DNA of 64,000 bases from an uncultured Pelagibacteraceae bacterium. Lineage in GTDB: Bacteria > Pseudomonadota > Alphaproteobacteria > Pelagibacterales > Pelagibacteraceae. The stretch covers positions 35,976-99,975 of the forward strand of contig CACJQQ010000002.1 of assembly GCA_902595625.1 (NCBI GenBank), read 5' to 3'. A program made the position numbers and the translations under genes. Below are positions 29,714 through 38,392 of this stretch, in pieces. Every line of letters starts with the position of its first letter. Position 1 is the first letter of the stretch. The notes beneath the pieces were generated by a model. That model was given only the letters and a program-made list of their open reading frames with translations, had not been told where the DNA came from and did not search any database.

Positions 29714-30150
29714 TTTTTTTCAACTGCAGACAAACAAGTATGCCAAGCCATTGTGGCACATTTAACTCTCATTGGAAATTCTTGGACCCCGGATAATGAA
29801 GTTATCGTAGTAATCTGGTCTTCAGAAAGACTATTTAATGTAATTTTTGTTTTATTTTTAATCATGTTTATAAAATCTTCATTTACTTTCTTTAAGAATG
29901 ATAGATCTTTTCCTTTAACAGTTTCTGTCAGAATAGATGCTGAGGCTAAAGAAATAGCGCACCCCTCTCCCTCAAAACTTAAATCTTCAATTTCTTTTTC
30001 TTTGTTAAGTTTTAAATAAATATGAACTTTATCACCACACAAAGGATTGTGAGCTTTTGCGTCATTTGTATAGCCATCACACTTTCCTTTATTTCTAGGA
30101 TTTTTTCCATGATCTAAAATTATTTCTTGATATAGTTCTTTAAGTTCCAT
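29710..30150 (-). CDS. sufU: SufU-type iron-sulfur scaffold / sulfur-transfer protein
   Basis: A 146-residue IscU/SufU-fold protein. Three conserved cysteines are visible in AHNPLCGDK, GEGCAISLAS and RVKCATMAWHT. In SufU proteins these, with an aspartate, bind zinc and accept sulfur from SufS. Its start directly follows the SufS stop. No SufE gene is present in this operon, so a SufSU-type desulfurase is likely. Confidence 0.92.
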   Translation of the reverse strand: MELKELYQEIILDHGKNPRNKGKCDGYTNDAKAHNPLCGDKVHIYLKLNKEKEIEDLSFEGEGCAISLASASILTETVKGKDLSFLKKVNEDFINMIKNKTKITLNSLSEDQITTITSLSGVQEFPMRVKCATMAWHTCLSAVEKK

Positions 30151-31368
30151 TTAATTTTGAAATACTTTCTGACATTTTTGAATTGCTTCTGATAATTTGT
30201 CTATATCATCTTTATCATTATAAACTCCAATCGAAGCTCTAGCTGTTGCGGGTATACCAAGTTTATCATGTAATATTTGACAACAATGGTGCCCGGCTCT
30301 TATTGCAACTCCATCATCGTCCAAAATAGTTGCAATGTCATGAGGATGGATATCTTTTAAAGTAAAACATAGTACTGAACCTCTTTCTTTGGGATCGCCA
30401 ATTATATTAACAGAATTATTTTTTTTTAGTTTTTCTAGTCCGTATTGTAAAACTTCATTTTCATGTGAAGCAATATTTCTAATTCCCAGACCCTCAATAA
30501 AATTTAGCGACTCTGCAAACGCGACAACTTCTGCTGTTTGCATTGTTCCAGCCTCAAATTTCGTATAAGCGTCTGCAAAAGTTATACCCTCTTTTTTAAC
30601 CTCATTAATCATTCCGCCGCCGCCTTGATATGGTGGTAAATCGTCAACCCATTTTTTTTTCATATACAATACACCAAGACCATTCGGTCCGTACATTTTA
30701 TGACAAGATATTGCATAAAAATCGCATTCAATTTTTTGCATGTCGATTGCGGAATGTGGTGCACCTTGTGTCCCATCAATCAATACTGGGATACTTTTTT
30801 CTTTTGCAAGATCTACAATTTTTGTTATCGGTAAAACTGCTCCAGTAACATTTGATATATGAGTAATAGCAATAATTTTAGTTTTATTTGTAATAAGTTT
30901 TTTAATTTCTTCTATTTCAACATCACCATCTTCATTTACTTGAGCAAATTTTATTACAGCTCCCTTTTCAGTTCTTAAAAAGTCCCAGGGAACATAGTTA
31001 GAGTGATGTTCTAATTCTGTAATTAATATTTCATCTCCTTTATCGATATATTTTTTGCCATAGGATGAAGCAACTAAATTAATTGCTTCTGTTGCACCCT
31101 TAGTAAAGATTATTTCCTCTCTATGTTTGGCATTTAAATATTTTTTAACTTTATCTCTTGTAGCCTCAAATCTATTTGTTGCTTTAACTGCTAGAGTATG
31201 AACGCTTCTCCCAACATTGGAAAACTCTGTTTCATAAAAGTTTGAGATTTTATCTATAACCATTTTTGGTTTTTGAGAAGAGTTAGCGCTATCTAAATAG
31301 ACCAAAGGTTTGCCATTAATTGTTTGTTTAAAAATTGGAAACTCTTTTTTTATATTTTTAATATCCAT
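30151..31368 (-). CDS. sufS: Cysteine desulfurase SufS
   Basis: A 405-residue PLP enzyme that takes sulfur from cysteine for Fe-S assembly. Seen: TKGATEAINLVASS, the PLP lysine in DFYAISCHKMYGPNGLGVLY and the catalytic cysteine region GHHCCQIL. The double cysteine and length fit class II (SufS/CsdA). Start overlaps sufD by 11 bases. It would work with SufU directly downstream. Confidence 0.96.
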   Translation of the reverse strand: MDIKNIKKEFPIFKQTINGKPLVYLDSANSSQKPKMVIDKISNFYETEFSNVGRSVHTLAVKATNRFEATRDKVKKYLNAKHREEIIFTKGATEAINLVASSYGKKYIDKGDEILITELEHHSNYVPWDFLRTEKGAVIKFAQVNEDGDVEIEEIKKLITNKTKIIAITHISNVTGAVLPITKIVDLAKEKSIPVLIDGTQGAPHSAIDMQKIECDFYAISCHKMYGPNGLGVLYMKKKWVDDLPPYQGGGGMINEVKKEGITFADAYTKFEAGTMQTAEVVAFAESLNFIEGLGIRNIASHENEVLQYGLEKLKKNNSVNIIGDPKERGSVLCFTLKDIHPHDIATILDDDGVAIRAGHHCCQILHDKLGIPATARASIGVYNDKDDIDKLSEAIQKCQKVFQN

Positions 31369-32602
31369 TAATTTGTCTTTCTAATTTTTCTTTTAAAAAA
31401 TTCTTTATTTTTCCCTCAGATAATTTTTCTAATATTTCACACAAAAAGCCATTTATTAACATTTGATATGCTTCCTTTTCAGGAATGCCTCTTGATTTTA
31501 GATAATGTATTGAATTTAAATCTATACTTCCTGAAGTAGAACCGTGAGAACATTTTACATCATCAGCATAAATTTCTAGCTCGGGTTTTGCATCAAATTC
31601 TGCTGCATCATCCAAAATTAAAGCTTTACTTAATTGATATGCATCCGTTTTCTGCGCAATTTTTTTTACAAAAATTTTTCCTTGATATACCCCTTTGCTT
31701 TCGTCGTTTAAAACTTTTTTTACCTTTTGATAACTATGACAATTCGGGGTGTTATGATTTATTCGAGTCTTAATTTCTTGATGCTCATTATTCATTAAGT
31801 TCAAAGCTGAAAAAATACTGCTATTTGAATTTTCTTCATTTAGATTAATTTCAATATCAAGCTTATTAAATTTTAAACCAGAAGATAAAAAATAATTTTT
31901 AAAATTTGAATTTTTTTCTAGGTCACTCTTTAAATATTTATAAAAATAACCATTGCATTTGGAATTATTTATTAAAAAATTATTTAATGAGGAGTCTTTT
32001 TTGATTTTTATATTTTCCAAGATATTTACCATAAAGTTTTCTTTTGAGGAATTATTTATATAATTAATAATATTTAATTCTGAATTTTCATTTAAAACAA
32101 TTGAATTTTTATAATTAACCATTTTTTCCTTTAATGAATTTGAAAAATTATTATAAACAACTAACGGTTTTTTCAATTTATAGTTTTTGGAAATCTCTAA
32201 TGAAAAACCTCCTGTGGCTAAAGCATTGTTTAAAAAGTATAATGAATTTTTGACATCTAAAGATAACTCATTTTTATAATTAAAATTTTCTATTAAGATT
32301 TTATTTTTTTCTTCGTAAGAAAAATCTTTAGATATAAGTTTTCCATTAAATAATGAAATGAAATTATGTTCGAATTCACTTATTATTTTAAATTCTGTCT
32401 GACTTGGTAAAAAATCATTATTAACAATTTTATTGAAATTATTTCTTAAAATTGAATTTAGATCAGAAAATTTCCAATCTTCATCTTTTTTATTAGGAAA
32501 ACCAGTTTGATAAAAAAGTTCTAAGTTTTTTTTTCTTAAATTTATTTCCTCAGAAGAGAGATCTTTTATCTTATCTATTTTAAAATCGTAATTTTGTTTC
32601 AT
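31358..32602 (-). CDS. sufD: Fe-S cluster assembly protein SufD
   Basis: A 414-residue protein of the SufBC2D scaffold. The N-terminal helical part is divergent and Asn/Lys-rich. The C-terminal beta-helix contains AEFDAKPELEIYADDVKCSHGSTSGSID and YLKSRGIPEKEAYQMLINGFL, which are typical of SufB/SufD. It follows sufC with a one-base overlap. The central region is fast-evolving compared with SufB, as usual. Confidence 0.95.
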   Translation of the reverse strand: MKQNYDFKIDKIKDLSSEEINLRKKNLELFYQTGFPNKKDEDWKFSDLNSILRNNFNKIVNNDFLPSQTEFKIISEFEHNFISLFNGKLISKDFSYEEKNKILIENFNYKNELSLDVKNSLYFLNNALATGGFSLEISKNYKLKKPLVVYNNFSNSLKEKMVNYKNSIVLNENSELNIINYINNSSKENFMVNILENIKIKKDSSLNNFLINNSKCNGYFYKYLKSDLEKNSNFKNYFLSSGLKFNKLDIEINLNEENSNSSIFSALNLMNNEHQEIKTRINHNTPNCHSYQKVKKVLNDESKGVYQGKIFVKKIAQKTDAYQLSKALILDDAAEFDAKPELEIYADDVKCSHGSTSGSIDLNSIHYLKSRGIPEKEAYQMLINGFLCEILEKLSEGKIKNFLKEKLERQINGY

Positions 32603-33336
32603 TAAACTATATTCGAATAACCTGTTTTTTCTAATTGAACTCCAAGATCTGCATTACCAGTTTTAATAATCTTTCCCTCAGATAGGACGTGGACGTAATC
32701 AGGTTTTATATAATCTAGCAATCTTTGATAGTGTGTAATTATTAAAAAAGCATTTTCTTTATTTTTATAAGAATTCACTCCATCAGCCACGATTCTAAGC
32801 GCATCAATATCTAGACCTGAGTCTGTCTCGTCTAAAATTGATAACTTCGGTTGAAGAAGTTTCATTTGTAAAATTTCATTTTTTTTTTTTTCACCACCAG
32901 AAAATCCAACATTAAGTTGGCGTGATAAAAATTTCTCATCAATGCCAAGCTCTGAAGCTTTTTCTTTAATTAATTTTAAAAAAGTTAAAGTATCTAGCTC
33001 TTTCTCACCTTGGGCTTTTCTTACTGAGTTCAAAGAAGTTCTTAAAAAAGTGTTTGTATTAACTCCTGGTATTTCTAAAGGATATTGAAATGCTAAAAAA
33101 ACTCCTTTTTGTGCTCTTTCTTCGGTTGAAAGCTCGCTTAAGCTTTCTCCGTTATATTTGATGTCGCCTTTGATCTCATAACCGTTCTTACCTGATAACA
33201 CATTTGCCAATGTACTTTTTCCCGAACCATTAGGGCCCATAATTGCATGCACTTCTCCAGGCTTAATGTTTAAATTTAAGCCTTTCAAAATGTGCTTATT
33301 ATCAATAGTTGCTTCTAAATTTTTAATATTTAGCAT
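32602..33336 (-). CDS. sufC: Fe-S cluster assembly ATPase SufC
   Basis: A 244-residue ABC-type ATPase that powers the SufBCD scaffold. Walker A is GPNGSGKST (34-42), the ABC signature is a variant VGFSGGEKKKNEILQM, and Walker B is KLSILDETDSGLDIDAL, the Suf-specific form. The D-loop and the switch histidine in LIITHYQRLL are present. It starts one base inside the end of sufB and abuts sufD. Confidence 0.97.
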   Translation of the reverse strand: MLNIKNLEATIDNKHILKGLNLNIKPGEVHAIMGPNGSGKSTLANVLSGKNGYEIKGDIKYNGESLSELSTEERAQKGVFLAFQYPLEIPGVNTNTFLRTSLNSVRKAQGEKELDTLTFLKLIKEKASELGIDEKFLSRQLNVGFSGGEKKKNEILQMKLLQPKLSILDETDSGLDIDALRIVADGVNSYKNKENAFLIITHYQRLLDYIKPDYVHVLSEGKIIKTGNADLGVQLEKTGYSNIV

Positions 33337-34772
33337 TATCCAACACTTCCTTCCAAACTTATCGCTACAAGCTTTTGTGCTTCGACTGCAAACTCCATCG
33401 GTAATTGTTGTAAAACTTCTTTGCAGAAACCATTTACAATTAAACTTACCGCCTCTTCTTGATCTAGGCCTCTTTGATTACAGTAGTAAAGCTGTTCTTC
33501 ATTTATTTTAGTAGTAGTTGCTTCATGCTCTATTGTTGAAGTTGCGTTATTATTTTTGATGTATGGAATTGTATGTGCACCACATTTGTTACCCATTAAT
33601 AAAGAGTCACATTGAGTATAGTTTCTTGAATTGATTGCTTTGTTTTTAATTTCCACAAGCCCTCTATACATATTATCTGCGTTTCCTGCTGATATTCCTT
33701 TAGAAATAATTTTACTTTTTGTATTTTTACCTAAATGTATCATTTTTGTTCCAGTGTCTGCTTTTTGAAAATTATTTGTAATTGCTATTGAATAAAATTC
33801 TCCAACTGAATTATCACCTTGTAAAATACAACTAGGATATTTCCAGGTGATTGCTGAACCAGTTTCAACTTGAGTCCATGAAATTTTAGAATTTTTTCCT
33901 CTACAAGCACCTCTTTTTGTTACAAAATTATAAATTCCACCAACGCCATTTTCATCTCCCGGATACCAATTCTGAACTGTAGAATATTTTATTTCTGCAT
34001 CATCCAAGGCTACCAATTCCACATTAGCTGCATGAAGTTGGTTCTCATCTCTCATGGGGGCTGTGCAGCCTTCTAAATAACTTACGTAACTTCCTTTATC
34101 AGCAATAATTAAAGTTCTTTCAAATTGACCAGTCTCCGAAGCATTAATTCTAAAATAAGTGGACAGTTCCATTGGGCACTTAGTATTAGGTGGAATGTAA
34201 ACAAAAGAACCATCTGTAAAAACTGCAGAGTTCAACGTTGCAAAATAATGATCGCTTATTGGTATTACTGAACCAAGATATTTTTTTACAAGATCTGGGT
34301 ATTTTTGAATTGCCTCAGATATGGAGCAAAAAATTATTCCTTGTTTTGTAAGTTCATCCTTAAAAGTAGTTGCAACTGAAACAGAGTCAAAAACAGCGTC
34401 TACTGCAATACCATTTAGTCTTTTTTGTTCTACTAATGGTATTCCAAGTTTTTTATAGGTTTCTAATATTTTAGGATCTAATTCATTTAAACTTTTTATT
34501 TTTTCTGAAGCACTTTTAGGTGCTGAATAATAGTACAAGTCTTGATAGTCTATTTTTGGATATTTTGGTTTTTGCCAGTCTGGTTCTTTTAAGACCTTTA
34601 ATCTATTAAAAGCTTTTAACCTCCATTCTAGCATCCACTCTGGTTCTCTTTTAATATTTGAAATAAATTTTATTGTGTTTTCGGAAAGACCTTTTGGCGA
34701 TCTTATATTTTCCACATCGGTTGTAAAACCGTATTTGTAATCTTTATTATGTTTTAGGTCTTCAGTTTTCAT
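33336..34772 (-). CDS. sufB: Fe-S cluster assembly protein SufB
   Basis: A 478-residue core scaffold of the SUF system. Conserved segments include [51 protein letters not shown] and [28 protein letters not shown], followed by the SufC-contacting end. Length is typical. It is the first structural gene after the Rrf2 regulator, with a four-base overlap (ATGA), so the regulator and structural genes form one operon. Confidence 0.97.
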   Translation of the reverse strand: MKTEDLKHNKDYKYGFTTDVENIRSPKGLSENTIKFISNIKREPEWMLEWRLKAFNRLKVLKEPDWQKPKYPKIDYQDLYYYSAPKSASEKIKSLNELDPKILETYKKLGIPLVEQKRLNGIAVDAVFDSVSVATTFKDELTKQGIIFCSISEAIQKYPDLVKKYLGSVIPISDHYFATLNSAVFTDGSFVYIPPNTKCPMELSTYFRINASETGQFERTLIIADKGSYVSYLEGCTAPMRDENQLHAANVELVALDDAEIKYSTVQNWYPGDENGVGGIYNFVTKRGACRGKNSKISWTQVETGSAITWKYPSCILQGDNSVGEFYSIAITNNFQKADTGTKMIHLGKNTKSKIISKGISAGNADNMYRGLVEIKNKAINSRNYTQCDSLLMGNKCGAHTIPYIKNNNATSTIEHEATTTKINEEQLYYCNQRGLDQEEAVSLIVNGFCKEVLQQLPMEFAVEAQKLVAISLEGSVG

Positions 34773-35194
34773 TTATTTAAAATTTGATTTTTTTTCACTA
34801 AATCTTGTAGTTTTACTTTTTCAAAAAAATTATTTATATGCTGATCGAGTTGATCCCATAAATTATGTGTAATACACTTTGTAGATTTATTATTGCATCC
34901 TTTTTTAGACTCTTTTTTACAATTAAGCATTTTTACTTCCTCGTCTACTGCTGAAATTATGTTTGAAATTTTTATATCCTCTGGAGAGGTTTCAAGCACA
35001 TAACCACCTTTTGCACCTCTCACGCTTTTTACTAAGTTGTTATTTTTAAGCTTGATAAATATTTGTTCTAAATAAGCTAAAGAAATATTTTGTCTCAAAG
35101 ATATGTCTGTCAAACTTATTGGTCCTTTATCTTTAAATAAAGCCAAGTCAGCCATTGCCATTACAGCGTATCTTCCTTTAGTAGTAAGTTTCAT
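34769..35194 (-). CDS. Rrf2-family Fe-S-sensing transcriptional regulator (IscR/SufR-like)
   Basis: A 141-residue winged-helix regulator that begins [20 protein letters not shown], the Rrf2 signature. The recognition region [28 protein letters not shown] is clear. Three cysteines at 92, 100 and 107 and H110 can bind an Fe-S cluster, though their spacing (x7, x6) is wider than in E. coli IscR (x5, x5). It is the first gene of the suf operon and lies 34 bases from a near-perfect palindrome (35228-35250), a likely autoregulatory operator. Confidence 0.92.
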   Translation of the reverse strand: MKLTTKGRYAVMAMADLALFKDKGPISLTDISLRQNISLAYLEQIFIKLKNNNLVKSVRGAKGGYVLETSPEDIKISNIISAVDEEVKMLNCKKESKKGCNNKSTKCITHNLWDQLDQHINNFFEKVKLQDLVKKNQILNK

Positions 35195-35227
35195 AAAATA
35201 ACGTTGTAATACATTATTTTTAATTGA

Positions 35228-35250
35228 ATTCCTACTAATTTAGTATGAAT
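35228..35250. promoter_or_regulatory. Candidate Rrf2/IscR operator of the suf operon
   Basis: A perfect inverted repeat TACTAA-T-TTAGTA (35233-35245) is extended on both sides by ATTCC and TGAAT, which pair at four of five positions, to give a 23-base near-perfect palindrome. It is 34-56 bases upstream of the Rrf2-gene ATG, where a -10 element (CATACT overlaps it on the minus strand) would be expected. This fits an autorepressor site but binding is inferred. Confidence 0.55.
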
Positions 35251-35278
35251 TAAAAAAAATTATTTGCCGCATAAAAAC

Positions 35279-35292
35279 ATGTTATAAAACAT
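35279..35292. repeat. Inverted repeat ATGTTATAAAACAT
   Basis: ATGTT and AACAT flank the four bases ATAA, forming a perfect 5-4-5 inverted repeat 34 bases upstream of the alpha/beta hydrolase ATG, in the same divergent gap as the suf operator. It may be a site for the hydrolase promoter or chance in AT-rich DNA. Confidence 0.2.
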
Positions 35293-35326
35293 TACTTTTT
35301 TTTAAAAATAATAATCATTATCAAAC

Positions 35327-35983
35327 ATGAAACCTAAAAGTTTAGAAATATTTATACCTGGACCTGCTGGAAGACTTGAAGCAAAATATTATAAGAATCC
35401 AAAATTTGGTTCCCCGGTAGCAATTGTACTACATCCTCATCCACAATATGGAGGAACTATGAATAATAGAATAGTTCAACTTATGTACAATATCTTTCTA
35501 GAAAATGGTTTTTCAGTAATAAAAGTAAACTTTAGAGGAGTCGGAAAAAGTGATGGAGTTTTTGATAATGGACAAGGTGAACTATCAGATGCAGCTGCTG
35601 CACTGGATTGGATAGAGCGACAAAACTTGGATTATAGTCAATGCTGGGTATCTGGTTTTTCTTTTGGTTCTTTAATTTGTATGCAGTTAATTATGAGAAG
35701 ACCTGAGGTAAATAACTTTATTGCTGTATCTCCTCAACCAAATGTATATGATTTTTCTTTTCTTGCTCCTTGCCCAACATCTGGACAAGTTATCTATAGC
35801 GAAAATGATGAATTAGTTACTAAAGAAAGTATCAATGAATTAGATAACAGAATAAAAAGTCAAAAAGGAGTAGAGGTAATTTTTTCACAAATTAAAAATT
35901 CTAATCATTTTTTCAAAAATAAGGAAAAAGAATTAACAGTTGAGATTGAAAAGTATTTGAAAGAAAAAACTGCTTTAATTTAG
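35327..35983 (+). CDS. Alpha/beta-hydrolase (COG2945-like)
   Basis: A 218-residue cytoplasmic alpha/beta-hydrolase. Seen: VAIVLHPHPQYGGTMNNRIV (an HPHPxxGG oxyanion region), VNFRGVGKSDG, the nucleophile elbow GFSFGS with serine, a possible acid in YSENDELV, and a histidine in NSNHFFKNK. The natural substrate of this family is not known. It runs divergently from the suf operon, and its stop overlaps the convergent anmK stop by four bases (TTAG). There is no secretion signal. Confidence 0.88.
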   Translation: MKPKSLEIFIPGPAGRLEAKYYKNPKFGSPVAIVLHPHPQYGGTMNNRIVQLMYNIFLENGFSVIKVNFRGVGKSDGVFDNGQGELSDAAAALDWIERQNLDYSQCWVSGFSFGSLICMQLIMRRPEVNNFIAVSPQPNVYDFSFLAPCPTSGQVIYSENDELVTKESINELDNRIKSQKGVEVIFSQIKNSNHFFKNKEKELTVEIEKYLKEKTALI

Positions 35984-37098
35984 TTATCAACTAATTCACC
36001 GCCAACACTTGGGCTTTTGCAACCGGTTGTATTCGGAAAAGAAATAGGAAGCTTAAGTATTGTACGAACAGCTAAAAAAGCAAATGCTTGGGATTCGATA
36101 AAATCGCCATCAATATTATATTCATCAATTAATTTTAAGTTAATCTTTGGTGATAAGTTTTCTTTAATTTTTTTAATTAATATATTATTTTTTCTTCCTC
36201 CACCACATAAAAAAATATTCTCTATTTTTTCTTTTAAATTTTGAAAGGTTAAAGATAGCTCATCACCAATAATACTAGCTGTAAAGTCAGTAAGAGTTGC
36301 TACGCCGTCTTCAAGATTTAAACCTCTTACAAAAGATATATCAAAATCATTTGTGTCAAATGATAATTTTTTTTTGTTATTTCGATTCATGTATAGCTCT
36401 TGCGCTTGCTCAAAAATTATCTCATTTCTTATTCCACTGGATGCTAAAATACCGTCCTTATCAAATTTTTTATTTGAATTTTTTCTTACCCAAGCGTCAA
36501 TAAGACAGTTTCCTGGTCCAATATCTTTACTTGTTAATTTGGAAATATTTCCACTTTCTTTTATAATCGTAATATTTGCTATTCCACCAATATTTAGAAA
36601 ACAAACTGGTGATTTAATTTTTTTTTGTTCACTTATTAAGTAATGGAAGATAGGAGTTAAAGGCGCTCCCTGCCCTCCATTTATAATGTCGTTAGCTCTA
36701 AAATTGAAAATAATTTTTTTATTAGTTAATTGATTTAGTAGTTTTCCGTTTCCCAATTGACGCGATATTTTTTCTTTAGGATTGTGATAAATAGTTTGAC
36801 CGTGAAAACCTATAATTGTTTCATCATCGATTCTTAGATCATTAATTATTTCAGCATTAAATATTGTTATTTTTCTCTCTAAATTTTTTATATCCTCTTT
36901 GTAAATTTTCAAATGGTCAAATTTGTGAATTTTTTCTTTTAAATTGTGAATATCTTTATAGATATCAGGTCCATACTCATAATATTTGTCTTTAATTGTT
37001 TGGTATTGATTTAAGCCATTAGTTCTAATTATAGATGCATCTACTCCATCCCCAGAAGTGCCGCTCATTAAACCTAAAGAGATCCAATTTTTTTGCAT
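35980..37098 (-). CDS. anmK: Anhydro-N-acetylmuramic acid kinase
   Basis: A 372-residue ASKHA-fold sugar kinase that phosphorylates and opens 1,6-anhydro-MurNAc during recycling of cell-wall peptides. The N-terminal GLMSGTSGDGVDASI is diagnostic. FHGQTIYHNPK, NIGGIANIT, DIGPGNCLIDAW and the nucleotide motif FLCGGGRKNN complete the family pattern. It implies that this cell recycles its peptidoglycan, consistent with the PBP1A gene mrcA nearby. It is divergent from tyrS across 55 bases. Confidence 0.95.
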   Translation of the reverse strand: MQKNWISLGLMSGTSGDGVDASIIRTNGLNQYQTIKDKYYEYGPDIYKDIHNLKEKIHKFDHLKIYKEDIKNLERKITIFNAEIINDLRIDDETIIGFHGQTIYHNPKEKISRQLGNGKLLNQLTNKKIIFNFRANDIINGGQGAPLTPIFHYLISEQKKIKSPVCFLNIGGIANITIIKESGNISKLTSKDIGPGNCLIDAWVRKNSNKKFDKDGILASSGIRNEIIFEQAQELYMNRNNKKKLSFDTNDFDISFVRGLNLEDGVATLTDFTASIIGDELSLTFQNLKEKIENIFLCGGGRKNNILIKKIKENLSPKINLKLIDEYNIDGDFIESQAFAFLAVRTILKLPISFPNTTGCKSPSVGGELVDN

Positions 37099-37125
37099 AT
37101 TTTTATTTATTTATAACAATTTTTG

Positions 37126-37131
37126 TATAAT
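37126..37131 (+). promoter_or_regulatory. Candidate -10 element of tyrS
   Basis: A perfect TATAAT hexamer lies 22 bases before the tyrS ATG, giving a leader of roughly 15-17 bases. No good -35 hexamer is found 16-18 bases upstream. No ribosome binding site is evident. Confidence 0.4.
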
Positions 37132-37153
37132 AGTTGCTTAAGTAAATAGCACT

Positions 37154-38392
37154 ATGAAAAATACTTTTTTGCAAGAAATGGAAAAAAGGGGTTATTTAAA
37201 TCAATGTACAGATTTAAGAAAACTTGCCCAAATTAGCGATAAAAAACATATATCTGGCTATATAGGTTTTGATTGTACAGCAAGCAGTCTACATGTTGGA
37301 AGCTTGCTACAAATTATGATTTTAAAGCTAATGCAAAAACATGGTCACAGGCCAATTGTCCTCCTAGGTGGAGGTACCACATTAATTGGCGATCCATCTG
37401 GAAAAGATGCTACTAGAAAAATACTAAATCAAAATGAAATTAAAAATAATATTCAAAGTATAAAAAAGGTTTTTAAAAAAATTTTAGATACTTCAAATAA
37501 AAATACTACCCCTGTATTTGTAGATAATGCGGAATGGTTAACGAAATTAAATTATATAAATTTTTTGAGAGAAATTGGCAGTCATTTCACTATTAATAAA
37601 ATGCTTACTTTTGACAGTGTAAAACTAAGATTAGAAAGAGAGCAGTCTCTTAGTTACATGGAATTCAATTATATGATTTTACAAGCATATGATTTTTATC
37701 AATTATATAAAAATAATAACTGTATTTTACAAATAGGTGGATCAGATCAGTGGGGAAATATAGTTAATGGTACAGATTTGATAAGAAGAATTTTGAAAAA
37801 GGAAGCTTTTGGTTTAACTTCACCCCTTATTACTTTAGCTTCTGGTGCAAAAATGGGAAAGACTGAGAAAGGAGCGATTTGGCTTAACGAAGATCTTTTG
37901 TCAGCTTATGATTATTGGCAATTTTGGAGAAATACAGATGATCGAGATGTGAAAAGGTTTCTAAACTTTTTCACTGAGATTGATCTTCAAGAATTAGAAG
38001 ATAAATTCAAAAAAGAAAAAAATATAAATAATTTAAAAGTTTTATTAGCTAATGAGGCTACAAAAATACTTCATGGTGAGGAAGCATCAAGAAAAGCAGA
38101 ACAAACTGCAAAGGATACATTTCAAGGTAGTGGTTTCAGCGCTAATTTGCCTGAAATTGAAATTAGTTTATCTGAAATCAAAAAAGGCATAAATATTTTG
38201 GATTTTGTAACAAATAATAAAATACTTCCGTCAAAGAGTGAGGCAAGAAGATTAATTGCTAATAAAGGTCTTAAAATTGATAATATCTTAGTAGAAAATG
38301 AAAAAAAAATTCTAGATTTAAATGATTTTAAGAGAAATGTTTTAAAATTATCTTACGGTAAGAAAAAACACTATTTAGTAAAAATTATTTAG
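37154..38392 (+). CDS. tyrS: Tyrosyl-tRNA synthetase
   Basis: A 412-residue class I aminoacyl-tRNA synthetase that charges tRNA-Tyr. The HIGH-type motif is HVGSLLQI (residues 52-59), the tyrosine/tRNA-binding segments YMILQAYDFYQLY and QIGGSDQWGNIVNG are present, and the KMSKS motif is the variant KMGKTEKGAIWL. An S4 RNA-binding domain closes the protein (PSKSEARRLIANKGLKIDN). Its 3' end overlaps the convergent AsmA-like gene by eight bases. Confidence 0.97.
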   Translation: MKNTFLQEMEKRGYLNQCTDLRKLAQISDKKHISGYIGFDCTASSLHVGSLLQIMILKLMQKHGHRPIVLLGGGTTLIGDPSGKDATRKILNQNEIKNNIQSIKKVFKKILDTSNKNTTPVFVDNAEWLTKLNYINFLREIGSHFTINKMLTFDSVKLRLEREQSLSYMEFNYMILQAYDFYQLYKNNNCILQIGGSDQWGNIVNGTDLIRRILKKEAFGLTSPLITLASGAKMGKTEKGAIWLNEDLLSAYDYWQFWRNTDDRDVKRFLNFFTEIDLQELEDKFKKEKNINNLKVLLANEATKILHGEEASRKAEQTAKDTFQGSGFSANLPEIEISLSEIKKGINILDFVTNNKILPSKSEARRLIANKGLKIDNILVENEKKILDLNDFKRNVLKLSYGKKKHYLVKII

